DNA of 64,000 nt from Aquisalinus luteolus (GTDB lineage: Bacteria; Pseudomonadota; Alphaproteobacteria; Caulobacterales; Parvularculaceae), in assembly GCF_009712425.2 (NCBI RefSeq), contig NZ_VCJR02000001.1, positions 996,001 through 1,060,000 of the forward strand, read 5' to 3'. A program made the position numbers and the translations under genes. Within the stretch, counting starts at the first letter, position 1. Every line of letters begins with the position of its first letter. This document shows, piece after piece, positions 35,264 through 45,216 of the stretch. The notes beneath the pieces were generated by a model that did no database searches, had not been told where the DNA came from, and saw nothing but the letters and a program-made list of their open reading frames with translations.

Positions 35264-36907
35264 CTAGCGGCGCTCGCCGGGCATCGGATAGCGCAGGGCG
35301 AGCGTATCTGAAGACAAGTCGTGCCGCGCCAGAAAAGCGCGCACGGGGGGTTCCATTTGAGGCCCGGCGATGGCCGAGAAACGCTGCACGAGGTTGGCGA
35401 TGCCGCATATGCTGAACAGATGAACGAGTTCGATCGGGGACCAGTGGTCGATTGCTGGCTGGATGAACCGGCGGGGTGTCGTGATCGGCGCCTGACCGGC
35501 GAGCCAGGCGACGGTCAGGGCGGCGCGTTCTTTCTGGGTGAAAAAGCCGGATCCTGCCGGGCGCGCTTTGGCGGCATCAAAACAATAGCGTACACGGTCT
35601 ATAGCTGCCGGATCGTCGCCGGTTGCCTTGAAGGCAAGAAACCCCTCGACCGCAGCCAGATAATCATGGCCCCTGGCGATGGCGCAGACGCGCGCCATCA
35701 GATGCTTGAGGTCGGAGGCGATCGGCGAATGCGCGCGATCCTGCATCATCTCGGCATAGAAGAGGACGTGACGCGCCCGCAGAGGTTCCGGCCATAGACG
35801 CATCCAGTCGGGAAACAGCCCGAGTTCACGCTCGGCATAAGCCGCCGGCCCACCTGCCTCTGCCACGGTCCGGTCATAGTCGGCGATCATCTCCTCGATA
35901 GAGGGCCCCCCGTCGCGCAGGGCGTGATCGAGATTGTTCAAGGCGCGATCTTCGCTCACCCCGTGACGGCCGGCTTCGATGCCCGCTTTCTCGGCGGATT
36001 GACTTGCCCATTCCGCTTCGATGTCGACACCGGTCAGGTCGTTGAACGTGTTGAGGAAGCCGAAGGCCGAGGCAATCATTGCCGTGCCGGTAATATTGGC
36101 CTCGATATCATCATGCGAGACGCGCTTTTCGGTGTCATGCGCGCGCACACGCGCAAGCACGTCTTCGGTGACTGTATTCGTCGTCGCGGCCGCGGCAAGG
36201 TCGGCCAGCGCTGCTTCGAAGGGACCGATCGGCGATGCATGCTCCGCGCGCCCCTGCCGCGCCGCCTCGATCAGCTTTGGCATGCCGAGCGATTTTTCGC
36301 CGGCGGCGGCGGTCATATGGACCTGGCAGTAATTGCACCCGGACGCCTGCGACGCGGCAAAGCCGGTGGCCATCATCACCGGCTCGCCCAATATTTGCCG
36401 GCCCATCCCGATGGCCCCGACATTATGGGCATATACGAAGTGCTTGTAGCTTTCCGGCCAATGATGCTGAAAGTAAAAGCAGTTGGGCCAGAAACCGAAA
36501 AAATCCTTGTAGAAACGCAGTATTGCCCATTGTTCCGGGTCTTCCGTATGCGTCCCGTCACTCTCCGGTATATGATCCTTGAGAGGGATATCCTCGGCAC
36601 CCCGGGCGATGGCCACGTTGGAAAGATCGTCCGTATCGATTGCGCCGGTCGCGGTTTCTATGAGCGGTGCGAGCCGACCGGCTGCGTCGAGTGCGGCAAG
36701 ATCGCGATAGCCGTTGATATGTATCTCGCCGGCAAAGGCCTGCGGTACGGTCGAGACGCCGGATAAATAGATGCTGAGATCGCTGGCCCGCTGCGATGCG
36801 CTCACATCCCGCTCTTCATAGTCGATGCCGGCGCGCGCCAGAGTCTGCTTGGCGCCAGTGCAATACGGGCAGTCCGGCTTGGTGAAAATTTGCAGATTCT
36901 CGCTCAT
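35264..36907 (-). CDS. Glutaredoxin-AhpD-like peroxidase fusion
   Basis: 547 residues. Residues 1-80 form a glutaredoxin domain (FTKPDCPYCTGAKQTLARAG, then VSTVPQAFAGEIHINGYRDL). The remainder contains an AhpD/CMD-type core with ASGCNYCQVHMTAA, the CxxC...His motif of peroxidase-like members, and a second CMD-like region toward the C terminus (TQKERAALTVAWLAGQ). It probably couples glutathione or disulfide exchange to hydroperoxide reduction. The start is the ATG at 36907 with GGAG upstream. A LysR gene diverges 107 bases away. Confidence 0.82.
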   Translation of the reverse strand: MSENLQIFTKPDCPYCTGAKQTLARAGIDYEERDVSASQRASDLSIYLSGVSTVPQAFAGEIHINGYRDLAALDAAGRLAPLIETATGAIDTDDLSNVAIARGAEDIPLKDHIPESDGTHTEDPEQWAILRFYKDFFGFWPNCFYFQHHWPESYKHFVYAHNVGAIGMGRQILGEPVMMATGFAASQASGCNYCQVHMTAAAGEKSLGMPKLIEAARQGRAEHASPIGPFEAALADLAAAATTNTVTEDVLARVRAHDTEKRVSHDDIEANITGTAMIASAFGFLNTFNDLTGVDIEAEWASQSAEKAGIEAGRHGVSEDRALNNLDHALRDGGPSIEEMIADYDRTVAEAGGPAAYAERELGLFPDWMRLWPEPLRARHVLFYAEMMQDRAHSPIASDLKHLMARVCAIARGHDYLAAVEGFLAFKATGDDPAAIDRVRYCFDAAKARPAGSGFFTQKERAALTVAWLAGQAPITTPRRFIQPAIDHWSPIELVHLFSICGIANLVQRFSAIAGPQMEPPVRAFLARHDLSSDTLALRYPMPGERR

Positions 36908-37014
36908 CGCGCGTCTCCATCCATTTGCTGTCATTGGCTACAGGATGACTCTGGACAGACGGACCGAAAACCGATCATTCTTGAACACAGCGTTCGGAAA
37001 ACGGAACGATAATT

Positions 37015-37407
37015 GTGAGCGACTTCAATCTGACCGATCTTCACGGCTTCGGGCTTATCGCGAGCGCCGGCGGGCTGAGCCCGGCCGCGCGCCGCTTCGG
37101 CGTGCCCAAGGCGACCCTCTCGCGCGCCCTGCACAGACTCGAGACTGCCGCAGGGGCGCCGTTGTTTGACCGCGTGGGGCGGGGGCTGCGCTTGACGCCC
37201 CTTGGGGAAAGCCTCTTGCCCGCTGCCGAAAAGGCGCTCACGCTTTTATCGACGGCTGAGGAAGCCGTGCGCATTGGGCAGAGCGAACCGAGCGGACGCT
37301 TGCGCATCGCGGCCAGCGCGCTTTCGGGACAGAAGCTGCTTGCGCCCGTGCTCGCCAGGCTTGCCGAGCGCTATCCGGCGGTAAGCGTGACGATCGACAC
37401 GCCGTGA
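37015..37407 (+). pseudogene. LysR-family regulator, truncated by a junction
   Basis: 130 residues covering the whole winged helix (FGLIASAGGLSPAARRFGVPKATLSRALHRLETAAGAPLFDRVGRG) and the start of the effector domain (RLRIAASALSGQKLLAPVLARLAERYPAVSVTID). It then stops where it meets a serine-recombinase fragment on the other strand. A full LysR is near 300 residues. The start is GTG. It diverges from the glutaredoxin-AhpD gene, which it presumably once controlled. Confidence 0.78.
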
Positions 37408-37700
37408 AAGGCGAGGATCTTGTAGATTGTGGCTGTGTCGGCTTGGTCGCGGGAAATGCGGTCGAGCGCCTCTGATACAACGACATTGAAGTGACCGTTC
37501 GCGGCGCCCCTAATCAGATCCTGTATTCCGGGGCGCGTAACCATTGCGCCGCCCGAGATCGCGCGGTCTGAATAGACGACGGTTTCGGTCCAGGATTTCT
37601 GTTCTAGGTGTTGTCGGCAAAGAGCAATCTGGTCTTCGATTGAACGAATAGACTGAAGGTCCGACGAGTAGCGGGCGTAGATGGCGGCTTTTAGGGTCAT
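37371..37700 (-). pseudogene. Serine recombinase (resolvase-type), N-terminal fragment
   Basis: 109 residues of a large-serine-recombinase catalytic domain: AAIYARYSSDLQSIRSIEDQIALC with the catalytic Ser, YSDRAISGG and VVSEALDRISRD. It ends at KILAFHGVSIVTL, where the sequence passes into the truncated lysR. The DNA-binding region is missing, so it cannot recombine. The shared bases at the joint (about 37387-37400) suggest end joining through microhomology. Confidence 0.8.
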
Positions 37701-37895
37701 GACCCTTTCCGATATGCCAACCTCGCATGATATCGCGCAAGCGCTTCGGCGAGATCAATCGCCCAAGATGGGGCTATTTCCCCAGAAAATTCGTCCTCGG
37801 GAGGTTCAGTTGGCTTCGCGATCGCCTTTGGAAGGCGACCGCGAGACACGAGTTTGGGGTATTTGCGGTTCACGGTCCGATAGGCAGAAGCTGAT

Positions 37896-38207
37896 CTAGT
37901 TCAGCTTCTGACGGTTCCAGACCAGCACGCCGCTGCCATCTTCTTCCTTCTCGAAAAAGGCAGCTCTCAGTGGCTTCTCGAACCCCGGATCATCCAGCTT
38001 GACGGCCAGGTATGGAGTTTCGCCATCCTTGCTTTCCTCGCGCCAAGCGGCGCCGAGTTCTGCGCCTCCGGCGAAGATCCGGTAGTCCGGGCCGCCTTCG
38101 GCTTTCTCGGTCACCGGGACCATCTGGGCTTTCACATTGATTGTCATGGTCCGGATCGTCCCGGTCCATTTGCCATCCTTCTGGCTGAAGGTGCCAATTG
38201 TCGCCAT
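37896..38207 (-). CDS. DUF736 family protein
   Basis: 103 residues. ATIGTFSQKDGKWTGTIRTMTINVKAQMVPV and PDYRIFAGGAELGAAWREES match DUF736, a small beta-rich family found on alphaproteobacterial plasmids and conjugative elements. The function is unknown. It follows the DUF2274 gene by two bases on the same strand. Confidence 0.88.
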   Translation of the reverse strand: MATIGTFSQKDGKWTGTIRTMTINVKAQMVPVTEKAEGGPDYRIFAGGAELGAAWREESKDGETPYLAVKLDDPGFEKPLRAAFFEKEEDGSGVLVWNRQKLN

Positions 38208-38209
38208 TG

Positions 38210-38446
38210 CTATTCTCCTTTGCTGGCTCTGGCATGAAGGGCCTTGCGGGCCCGCTTGAACCCGGCATCCGATGCGAGGAAGGTTTCCAGCATGACAGGA
38301 ACCAGGGTTTCGGGTTTCTCTTCGGCGCCATAGGTCTCGGCATAGATCGCCGCATAGTCGGCAAGCGCGGACGCGAGATCGGGTTCAACAGAGAGGGTCA
38401 GTTTGACCGGCGTGCGATCCGGCAGTTGGGCAATGCGAAGGCTCAT
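38210..38446 (-). CDS. DUF2274 family protein
   Basis: 78 residues. LRIAQLPDRTPVKLTLSVEPDLASALADYAAIYAETYG and PVMLETFLASDAGFKRARKAL match DUF2274. This gene is normally found directly after trbI in trb-type conjugation operons. Here its start overlaps the end of the trbI fragment (TGATG), so the local order is kept although most of trbI is gone. Confidence 0.86.
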   Translation of the reverse strand: MSLRIAQLPDRTPVKLTLSVEPDLASALADYAAIYAETYGAEEKPETLVPVMLETFLASDAGFKRARKALHARASKGE

Positions 38447-38702
38447 CAGCGGCCTCCCTGAGAATAAGGCCGCAGCACGAGATCACGCGTCACGATGACC
38501 CGCACCGGCCAGCCGGGCCGGATACGAAGGGTCGGCTGGATGCCGAGGTTGCGATCAACGACGCGCTCCCCGGCCTCAGACACGCTGTCGCCGAACCCGC
38601 GCCGTATGGCACGTTCGATATCATCCTCGTCTGATCCTAGTTCCGCGCCGATGCCGAGAACGGTCGCAAGACCAGCGGCGACAAATACCCGGTCCCAGTG
38701 AT
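38446..38702 (-). pseudogene. trbI: trbI, C-terminal fragment
   Basis: This frame has no start of its own. It translates as VFVAAGLATVLGIGAELG to ERAIRRGFGDSVSEAGERVVDRN, then LGIQPTLRIRPGWPVRVIV and TRDLVLRPYSQGGR, which is the conserved end of TrbI/VirB10. It begins at the joint with trbE near 38700, in a different frame from trbE. The N-terminal two-thirds of trbI is absent. Confidence 0.78.
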
Positions 38703-39806
38703 GGTCTGTGCGGTCAGAAACCCGCGCCCATTGATCACGCGCTCCACGGCGCGTGTGCGCTCTTCGACTTCTTCACGCGAGGACCCCATCAAGGTCAGCG
38801 TGGTCGTGACATAGCCATAGGAGACAAGATCCGAGCCGAGTTCCTGCAGCGCTGCATCGGCATCGGCGGCCTTGTTGTCGGCATCATTGTCGAGAAGTGC
38901 GGCCTGTTCGTTGAACAGTGTCTCCCGCAGGACCGCGCCGACGGATTTCCGCTTCGCAAACCAGTGTCGCCGCTTCTTGGCGAGGAGCTTTTCGGCCTCG
39001 GCCTTGTCCATCGCGATGTATCGCGTTGTCCAGCGATAGGCGAAGCCAAGCCGGTTGAGTTCATCCAGCATGCCGGGCAGTGTCGAGGCCGGAAAGCCCA
39101 GCAAGGTCAGCGTCGCGAGGTGCGCCTCGCCAATCCGCGGCTCCAGCCCGCCTGCAAAGCTTTCATCGGCGAGCACCGCATCGAGAAAAACTGGCAGTTC
39201 CGGAACCGACACGTTGTGCCGTTTCGACGATATACAGGCATGGAGATAGGTGAGCGTCTCTTCGTCCGAGAGCGGATGGATCTCATCCAGGGCCGTCGCA
39301 AGAAGATCGAGCGTCTGCGCGGCGCGTGTCTGGAAATGTTCGAGCCGCTGGCGCCAGTCCTCACCATCCCGCTTCTCGGGCCGCTCGATCAGCGCCTTCT
39401 CGGCCCGGCCCGTCGCATCGGCCGGCGGGAGCCAGAGCAGAGTGAGATAATAGGCGCTCTCGAACTGGGCGCCGGTCTCTTCGGCGGCTGCGCGTCGTTC
39501 CTGCTCAATCAGCCAGGCTGCCGGGCATTCAAAAGAGCTTTCCTCTAGCGATACGGCTTCCGCCCGCACCGCTTCGAAGACGAGCGCCCAGCCGGACCCG
39601 AACCGGCGGAGAACATTGTTGACCCGTGCAGTGACTGCAACGAGTTCGGCTTCTGTCGAGCTTTCAAGGTCGGGGCCCCGATAGCGGAAGCTTGCCTAGA
39701 AGGCGCCGTCCTTGTTGAGGACGACGCCCGGCGCGACGAGGCACGCCCAGGGGAGGTAGTCTGAGAGGTGTGCCGGTTTCGCCGCGTATTCGGAAAGGTT
39801 CAGCAT
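38637..39806 (-). pseudogene. trbE: trbE, nonsense mutation and 3' deletion
   Basis: The start at 39806 gives LNLSEYAAKPAHLSDYLPWACLVAPGVVLNKDGAF, then TAG at codon 37 (39698-39696), where relatives usually have Gln. The frame then continues as TrbE (FRYRGPDLESS, then VEERTRAVERVINGRGFLTAQT) up to about 38700. There it runs into trbI sequence in another frame and stops at 38637. The C-terminal ATPase half of this VirB4 protein is missing. Two independent lesions make the gene inactive. Confidence 0.85.
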
Positions 39807-40054
39807 GAAAGATGTTCCTTGTGACGGGCAGACCGGATTGCGACGGGGAGAAAATCCGGATCGGACCGGGCCATGAGGACGGCTAGCGAGTGTCCCGCCA
39901 CCCAGACCACAAGCCCCGGTATCCAGAGCCGGAGGCCGAGGGCCAAAGCTGCCGCGAGGGTCCCGATGGCGATGGCGGCCGAACGTGGCGCGCCGGCCAT
40001 CAGGATGGGTTCGGCGAGCGAGCGGTGGAGGGGGATCTCGTAGCCATCGAGCAT
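39800..40054 (-). CDS. trbD: Conjugal transfer protein TrbD (VirB3-like)
   Basis: 84 residues. YEIPLHRSLAEPILMAGAPRSAAIAIGTLAAALALGL, then a second hydrophobic segment LVVWVAGHSLAVLMARSDPDFL. This is the usual TrbD plan: a short soluble start followed by two membrane segments. It overlaps trbC by one base upstream and trbE by seven bases downstream. Confidence 0.88.
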   Translation of the reverse strand: MLDGYEIPLHRSLAEPILMAGAPRSAAIAIGTLAAALALGLRLWIPGLVVWVAGHSLAVLMARSDPDFLPVAIRSARHKEHLSC

Positions 40055-40386
40055 CAGAGCACCGCGCCGCCGCAGAAGCTGAAGAAGGTCAGGAAGAACG
40101 ATGTGGCCGCAAAGGCGATCGACAGGCCGAACACGATCTGGATCAGTTTGCGGAATCCGCCAGAGGTCTCGCCGAATGCGAGCGTCAGCCCGGTCAGCGT
40201 GATGATGATCACCGCGACAATCCGGGCGACAGGGCCTTCGATCGATTGCAGGATCTGGTCGAGTGGGCCTTCCCAGGGCATGCCCGTGCCCGCGGCATGG
40301 GCGGGGAGCGATAACACGCTCACCGAAGCCAGCAGTCCGCCGGCGTGAAGCGATCGGTTGAGGGCCTTTATCTGGTCGTAGAACAT
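40054..40386 (-). CDS. trbC: Conjugal pilin TrbC (VirB2-like)
   Basis: 110 residues. A long signal sequence ending in PAHAAG is followed by two hydrophobic helices (PVARIVAVIIITLTGLTLAFGE and KLIQIVFGLSIAFAATSFFLTFF). This is typical of VirB2/TrbC pilins. It is placed between trbB (12 bases) and trbD (overlap). Confidence 0.88.
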   Translation of the reverse strand: MFYDQIKALNRSLHAGGLLASVSVLSLPAHAAGTGMPWEGPLDQILQSIEGPVARIVAVIIITLTGLTLAFGETSGGFRKLIQIVFGLSIAFAATSFFLTFFSFCGGAVL

Positions 40387-40398
40387 CGGTCGGTCTCC

Positions 40399-41379
<981 letters not shown>

Positions 41380-41579
41380 GGCAGGGCGTGGTCCTCATCG
41401 GTGATGGGACAAGCATCAAGGCATCAAACGGCGCCGCCCAGTTGGGGCTGGAGGACACGAAAGGCGCCTACGGGACCTACGAGGACGCAGAGGGGCAACT
41501 CACCGAAAATCGCGCTGCAGAGATTGAGAGCAAACCGGAAAGCGAAAAAGAACAAAACGCAAACAATAAGCAGAAGCCT

Positions 41580-41834
41580 ATGGGTCGTTACAAATCCGTT
41601 CTCATGGCCGAGAAGGATGCGCGGGACTTCCCACATCATGTCGAACTGCCGATCCCGCCCTTCGGCCTCGGCAAGCGCCTCGACATCATCGCAGCCTGGT
41701 TCAACACCAATATCGGTCCCGACTGGCGCTCACACAGTCATCTGGAGAGGGGCGAGGACACAGCTCTCTATATGTTCAGGCGACACGACGAAGCAGTTCG
41801 GTTCAGCGAGGCTTTGAACGGCGAGTTCGAATAG
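41580..41834 (+). CDS. Small conserved-looking hypothetical protein
   Basis: 84 residues: GRYKSVLMAEKDARDFPHHVELPIPPFGLGKRL, then DIIAAWFNTNIGPDWRSHSHLERGEDTALYMFRRHDEA. It has a mixed composition typical of a real protein, with no recognised domain. It lies between the divergent trbB and the Gabija-like pair and may be cargo of the same insertion. Confidence 0.5.
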   Translation: MGRYKSVLMAEKDARDFPHHVELPIPPFGLGKRLDIIAAWFNTNIGPDWRSHSHLERGEDTALYMFRRHDEAVRFSEALNGEFE

Positions 41835-41971
41835 AGGTCTGTGATCTTCTCTAGGAGAGTGTGTTTTCGGCCATCCATATGCTCGGAATTTGCCTGATTT
41901 GGCACTCGCATACTATCAACTATAGTGCGAAAATATCTCCAGAATATAAGCACGCCCAGCGGGAAGCCCTT

Positions 41972-43606
41972 ATGAAGATCGCCAAAGTCAAAATTACGAA
42001 CTTCAAGTGCTATGGACAGACATTTTCACTCGGTTTGGCGGACGGATTGAATGTCATTGTTGGGCAGAACGAGTCGGGCAAGACAACAATATTAGAGGCG
42101 ATACACTTGGCCCTGACAGGCCAGCTGCACGGTCGACAGATCAAGTACGACTTGACGAGTTATCTATTCAACCTCGAAACACAAATAAAGTACTTGGAAG
42201 GCCTGAAAGCACCGGTGCCTTTGCCGCCTCCTGAAATATCCATTGAGCTGTTTTTCGCTGGAAACGGAAGCGAGTTTGCGGAGCTTGAGGGCGATGGAAA
42301 TTCGGAGAAGGCCAAATGCAGTGGCGTTGTCTACAAGATAGAATTTGATGAGGAAAATTATAAAGGGCCGTATGAGGAACTGTTAAAGGCTGGAGAACTC
42401 AATTCGATACCCGTAGAGTTCTACACTGCCACTATGCGCTCCTTCGCTAGGAAGGGTATTACTCCTCGCAGTATTCCGATTAAGTCGGCGCTAATAGACT
42501 CGTCCAATACACGCCTCCGGAATGGATCGGACGTTTATGTATCTCGGATTATCCGCGATACGCTTGAGGAGGGCGAGCGGGCCTCGATTTCGCAAGCTCA
42601 CCGTAAACTGAAGGAAGAGTTTGCCGCCGATCCAAACGTCAAGTTAATAAATGACCGCATTACTAGAGCCGCTAGCATCAGCGACAAAGCGGTAACTATT
42701 TCGGTTGATCTATCTTCACAGACTGCGTGGGAAAGTAGTCTGATGACGTACATAGATCTCATCCCTTTTCAGAACATTGGAAAGGGTGAGCAATGCACTA
42801 TAAAAACGAAACTCGCTCTTAGTGGAAAGAAGAATGCTGAGGCCACGGCTATCTTGTTGGAAGAGGCAGAAAATCATCTATCGCATGTGCGGTTGAACGA
42901 GTTAGTAGCTGGCCTTGTTGATCAGCGTGAACAGAAACAAGTAATAGTATCAACGCACAGCAGCTTCGTGGCAAATAAGCTTGGCCTCGATAATCTTTTG
43001 GTGCTTCGCAATGGTGCCATAGCTCGAATTTCGGAACTCGACGCCAAGGATTTTTTCAAGAAATTAGCCGGGTACGACACTTTGCGCCTCACACTTGCAA
43101 GCAGAGTAATTCTCGTCGAAGGCGACTCCGATGAGTTGATTGTTCAACGCGCTTACATGGACGCAAATGATGGTCGACTTCCTATCCAAGACGGTATTGA
43201 GGTTATCTCGGTCGGAACTGCCTTCCTTCGCTTTCTGGAGTTGGCGAATGCACTTGAAGTCCCTGTCTCTGTAGTCACCGACACCGACGGCGATTCTGCA
43301 GCTCTTCAGCGGAAATACGAGCCGTACAATGACTCGGGGTTCATTAGAATATGCTTTGACCCGGTAATCGACACCGGTCCTTTGAGGGTCAAAGATAAGC
43401 CATTCAATTACAACACTTTGGAACCAAAGATTTTGAAAGCTAACAGTGTCAAAGTACTAAATTCAGTCTTTGGCACATCAGCAGAGACTGAAGAAGAACT
43501 CCATCTCTATATGCGGGCCAACAAGACTGATTGCGCATTGGCCATTTTCAATTCTAAGGCACCAATCGCCTATCCAGACTATATTCGGCAGGCGATAGCG
43601 CCGTGA
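41972..43606 (+). CDS. gajA: Gabija-like OLD-family ATPase/nuclease (GajA-like)
   Basis: 544 residues. The N-terminal ABC-type ATPase has KITNFKCYG, Walker A VGQNESGKTTILEAI, Walker B ATAILLEEAENHLS and the switch VIVSTHSSFVA. The C-terminal TOPRIM domain starts VILVEGDSDELIVQRAY with VTDTDGD supplying the acidic pair. OLD-family nucleases partnered with a UvrD-like helicase define Gabija anti-phage systems, and the length is near known GajA proteins. The ATG at 41972 is chosen because the conserved start KIAKVKITNF lies there. The gene is visibly A+T-richer than its neighbours. Its stop overlaps the helicase start. Confidence 0.86.
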   Translation: MKIAKVKITNFKCYGQTFSLGLADGLNVIVGQNESGKTTILEAIHLALTGQLHGRQIKYDLTSYLFNLETQIKYLEGLKAPVPLPPPEISIELFFAGNGSEFAELEGDGNSEKAKCSGVVYKIEFDEENYKGPYEELLKAGELNSIPVEFYTATMRSFARKGITPRSIPIKSALIDSSNTRLRNGSDVYVSRIIRDTLEEGERASISQAHRKLKEEFAADPNVKLINDRITRAASISDKAVTISVDLSSQTAWESSLMTYIDLIPFQNIGKGEQCTIKTKLALSGKKNAEATAILLEEAENHLSHVRLNELVAGLVDQREQKQVIVSTHSSFVANKLGLDNLLVLRNGAIARISELDAKDFFKKLAGYDTLRLTLASRVILVEGDSDELIVQRAYMDANDGRLPIQDGIEVISVGTAFLRFLELANALEVPVSVVTDTDGDSAALQRKYEPYNDSGFIRICFDPVIDTGPLRVKDKPFNYNTLEPKILKANSVKVLNSVFGTSAETEEELHLYMRANKTDCALAIFNSKAPIAYPDYIRQAIAP

Positions 43607-44751
43607 TCGGCGATAATAAGCTTATCGTTGCGGCGGCGGGCTCAGGCAAGACAACGTTTCTTGTAAATGAGGCATTGAAGATCGGCGACGAACGAGTGCT
43701 CATTACAACGTATACGGAATCAAGTGCGGAGGAAATACGACAGCGCTTCATTAGGATGCACGGTTGTGTTCCCAGCAATGTAGTGATCATGACTTGGTTT
43801 AGCTTTTTGATCACTCACGGTGTGAAGCCATTCCAAGGTGGGCTGTTCAATTATCAGGTCGCGGGCATGGTGCTTGTCGCACAGCGGTCTGGACTTAAGT
43901 ACGTGAACAATGTGGGGAAGCCCGTTTACTGGGGAGAGGCAGATTTCGATCGGTATTATTTCGACCGAAGGCGAAATGTTTATTCTGACAAACTTCCCAA
44001 ACTGGTCATTCGCTGCAACAAAGTTAGCGGTGACGCGGTAGTCGACAGAATAAGCCGGATTTTCCCGAATGTTTTTGTGGACGAAGTTCAGGATTTGGCC
44101 GGGTACGATCTCGACATTTTGGCGGTGTTTGCTCGCAGCGCAATACGATTGCTAATGGTTGGAGATCCTCGCCAAGTTACGTACTTGACCCATCATGAGT
44201 TGCGGCACCGGCAGTACGCCCAGGGAGGAATATCTGCGTTTATGCGCGAAAAGCTTCCGAAAAAAGTCTCAGTGGAAATTGACGAGGAGACGCTGAGAAA
44301 TTCCCATCGAAACAATCAAGAACTGTGCGTAGTATCGTCTCGCCTCTATCCCGAATTGCCTGTTAGTCGCGCATGCGATTGTGCCGTCTGTAGGGCATCT
44401 CCTGAAAAGCATTTGGGTCTCTTTATCGTGCGCAAGGCCGACTTTGCGCACTATCTATCGAAAGTCAGGCCAATGCAGCTTCGAGACAACATCAGTAGCG
44501 CCGGTGTGGATCCGAACTTTCCGGCCATGAATATCGGAGCGTCAAAAGGCCGAGGATTTGATCACGTTGTGATACTCCCCACCAAACCCATGCGTGACTG
44601 GCTAAAGAACTCTGATACTCAGTTGAAGCCTCAAAGCCGCGCTAAGTTCTATGTGGCGCTCACCCGCGCGCGCCACAGCGTGGCCGTTGCGATGAACTGG
44701 AATGACCAACCGCTTCCAGAAGGATTTGCATTATACGAACGGGGAGATTGA
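43603..44751 (+). CDS. gajB: UvrD/Rep-like helicase (GajB-like)
   Basis: 382 residues. Motif I AAAGSGKTTFLVNEAL, motif II FVDEVQDLAG, motif III MVGDPRQ, a motif V-like ASKGRGFDHVVILP and motif VI VALTRARHSV are present in order, so it is a compact superfamily 1 helicase. It is about 100 residues shorter than the GajB I know of, mainly in the accessory 1B/2B regions. It starts GTG overlapping the gajA stop as GTGA. In Gabija, GajB binds GajA and helps trigger cleavage during phage infection. Another OLD/UvrD defence pair is the main alternative. Confidence 0.84.
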   Translation: MIGDNKLIVAAAGSGKTTFLVNEALKIGDERVLITTYTESSAEEIRQRFIRMHGCVPSNVVIMTWFSFLITHGVKPFQGGLFNYQVAGMVLVAQRSGLKYVNNVGKPVYWGEADFDRYYFDRRRNVYSDKLPKLVIRCNKVSGDAVVDRISRIFPNVFVDEVQDLAGYDLDILAVFARSAIRLLMVGDPRQVTYLTHHELRHRQYAQGGISAFMREKLPKKVSVEIDEETLRNSHRNNQELCVVSSRLYPELPVSRACDCAVCRASPEKHLGLFIVRKADFAHYLSKVRPMQLRDNISSAGVDPNFPAMNIGASKGRGFDHVVILPTKPMRDWLKNSDTQLKPQSRAKFYVALTRARHSVAVAMNWNDQPLPEGFALYERGD

Positions 44752-44826
44752 CTACCCGTACATGTACGCAAGTTAGTTTGTATTGCTGTTCAATTTTTTG
44801 AGCTGAGGGGGGAACAATGAATAGGC

Positions 44827-45216
44827 CTAGTTCCAAATATGCGGGTTAGAGCGCTCGACGACGCGCTTGGTCAACGCTTCCAATTCCGCCCGGGCCCGCG
44901 CTGCATCCGCCGGCGTCTCGAACGGGCTTATACCCGGTCGCTGCCGCAGCCATTCGAAAATGAACTCTATGAGTAGGTCCGTCTGGAACGCTGTGCCGGT
45001 CTCTAGCTTCTCGATCTGGTCTTCGACGCGTTCCAGCCGCTGGATGATCGCCGCATCGGGCCGGTCTTCTGGCGGTGTAAACAGAAGGGTCAGGGCTTCG
45101 TCGATCAGCGTGCCGACGTGGACACCATGCTCGGCAGCGAACTGCTTCACCTTGCGATGGTTCGTCTCGGAGACACGGATATGAAGCCTAACCCCGAAGC
45201 GAATGGCGCAATGGCA
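44827..45216 (-). pseudogene. Ribbon-helix-helix protein lacking its start
   Basis: In the minus frame the protein reads FGVRLHIRVSETNHRKVKQFAAEHGVHVGTLIDEALTLLF and then a helical tail ending SNPHIWN. The ribbon-helix-helix is intact, but no start codon remains: the frame meets a stop at 45217-45219, where RND-pump sequence begins on the other strand. An internal GTG at 45150 would give only 107 residues. It lies upstream of trbB on the same strand, separated by the Gabija-like insertion. Confidence 0.6.
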
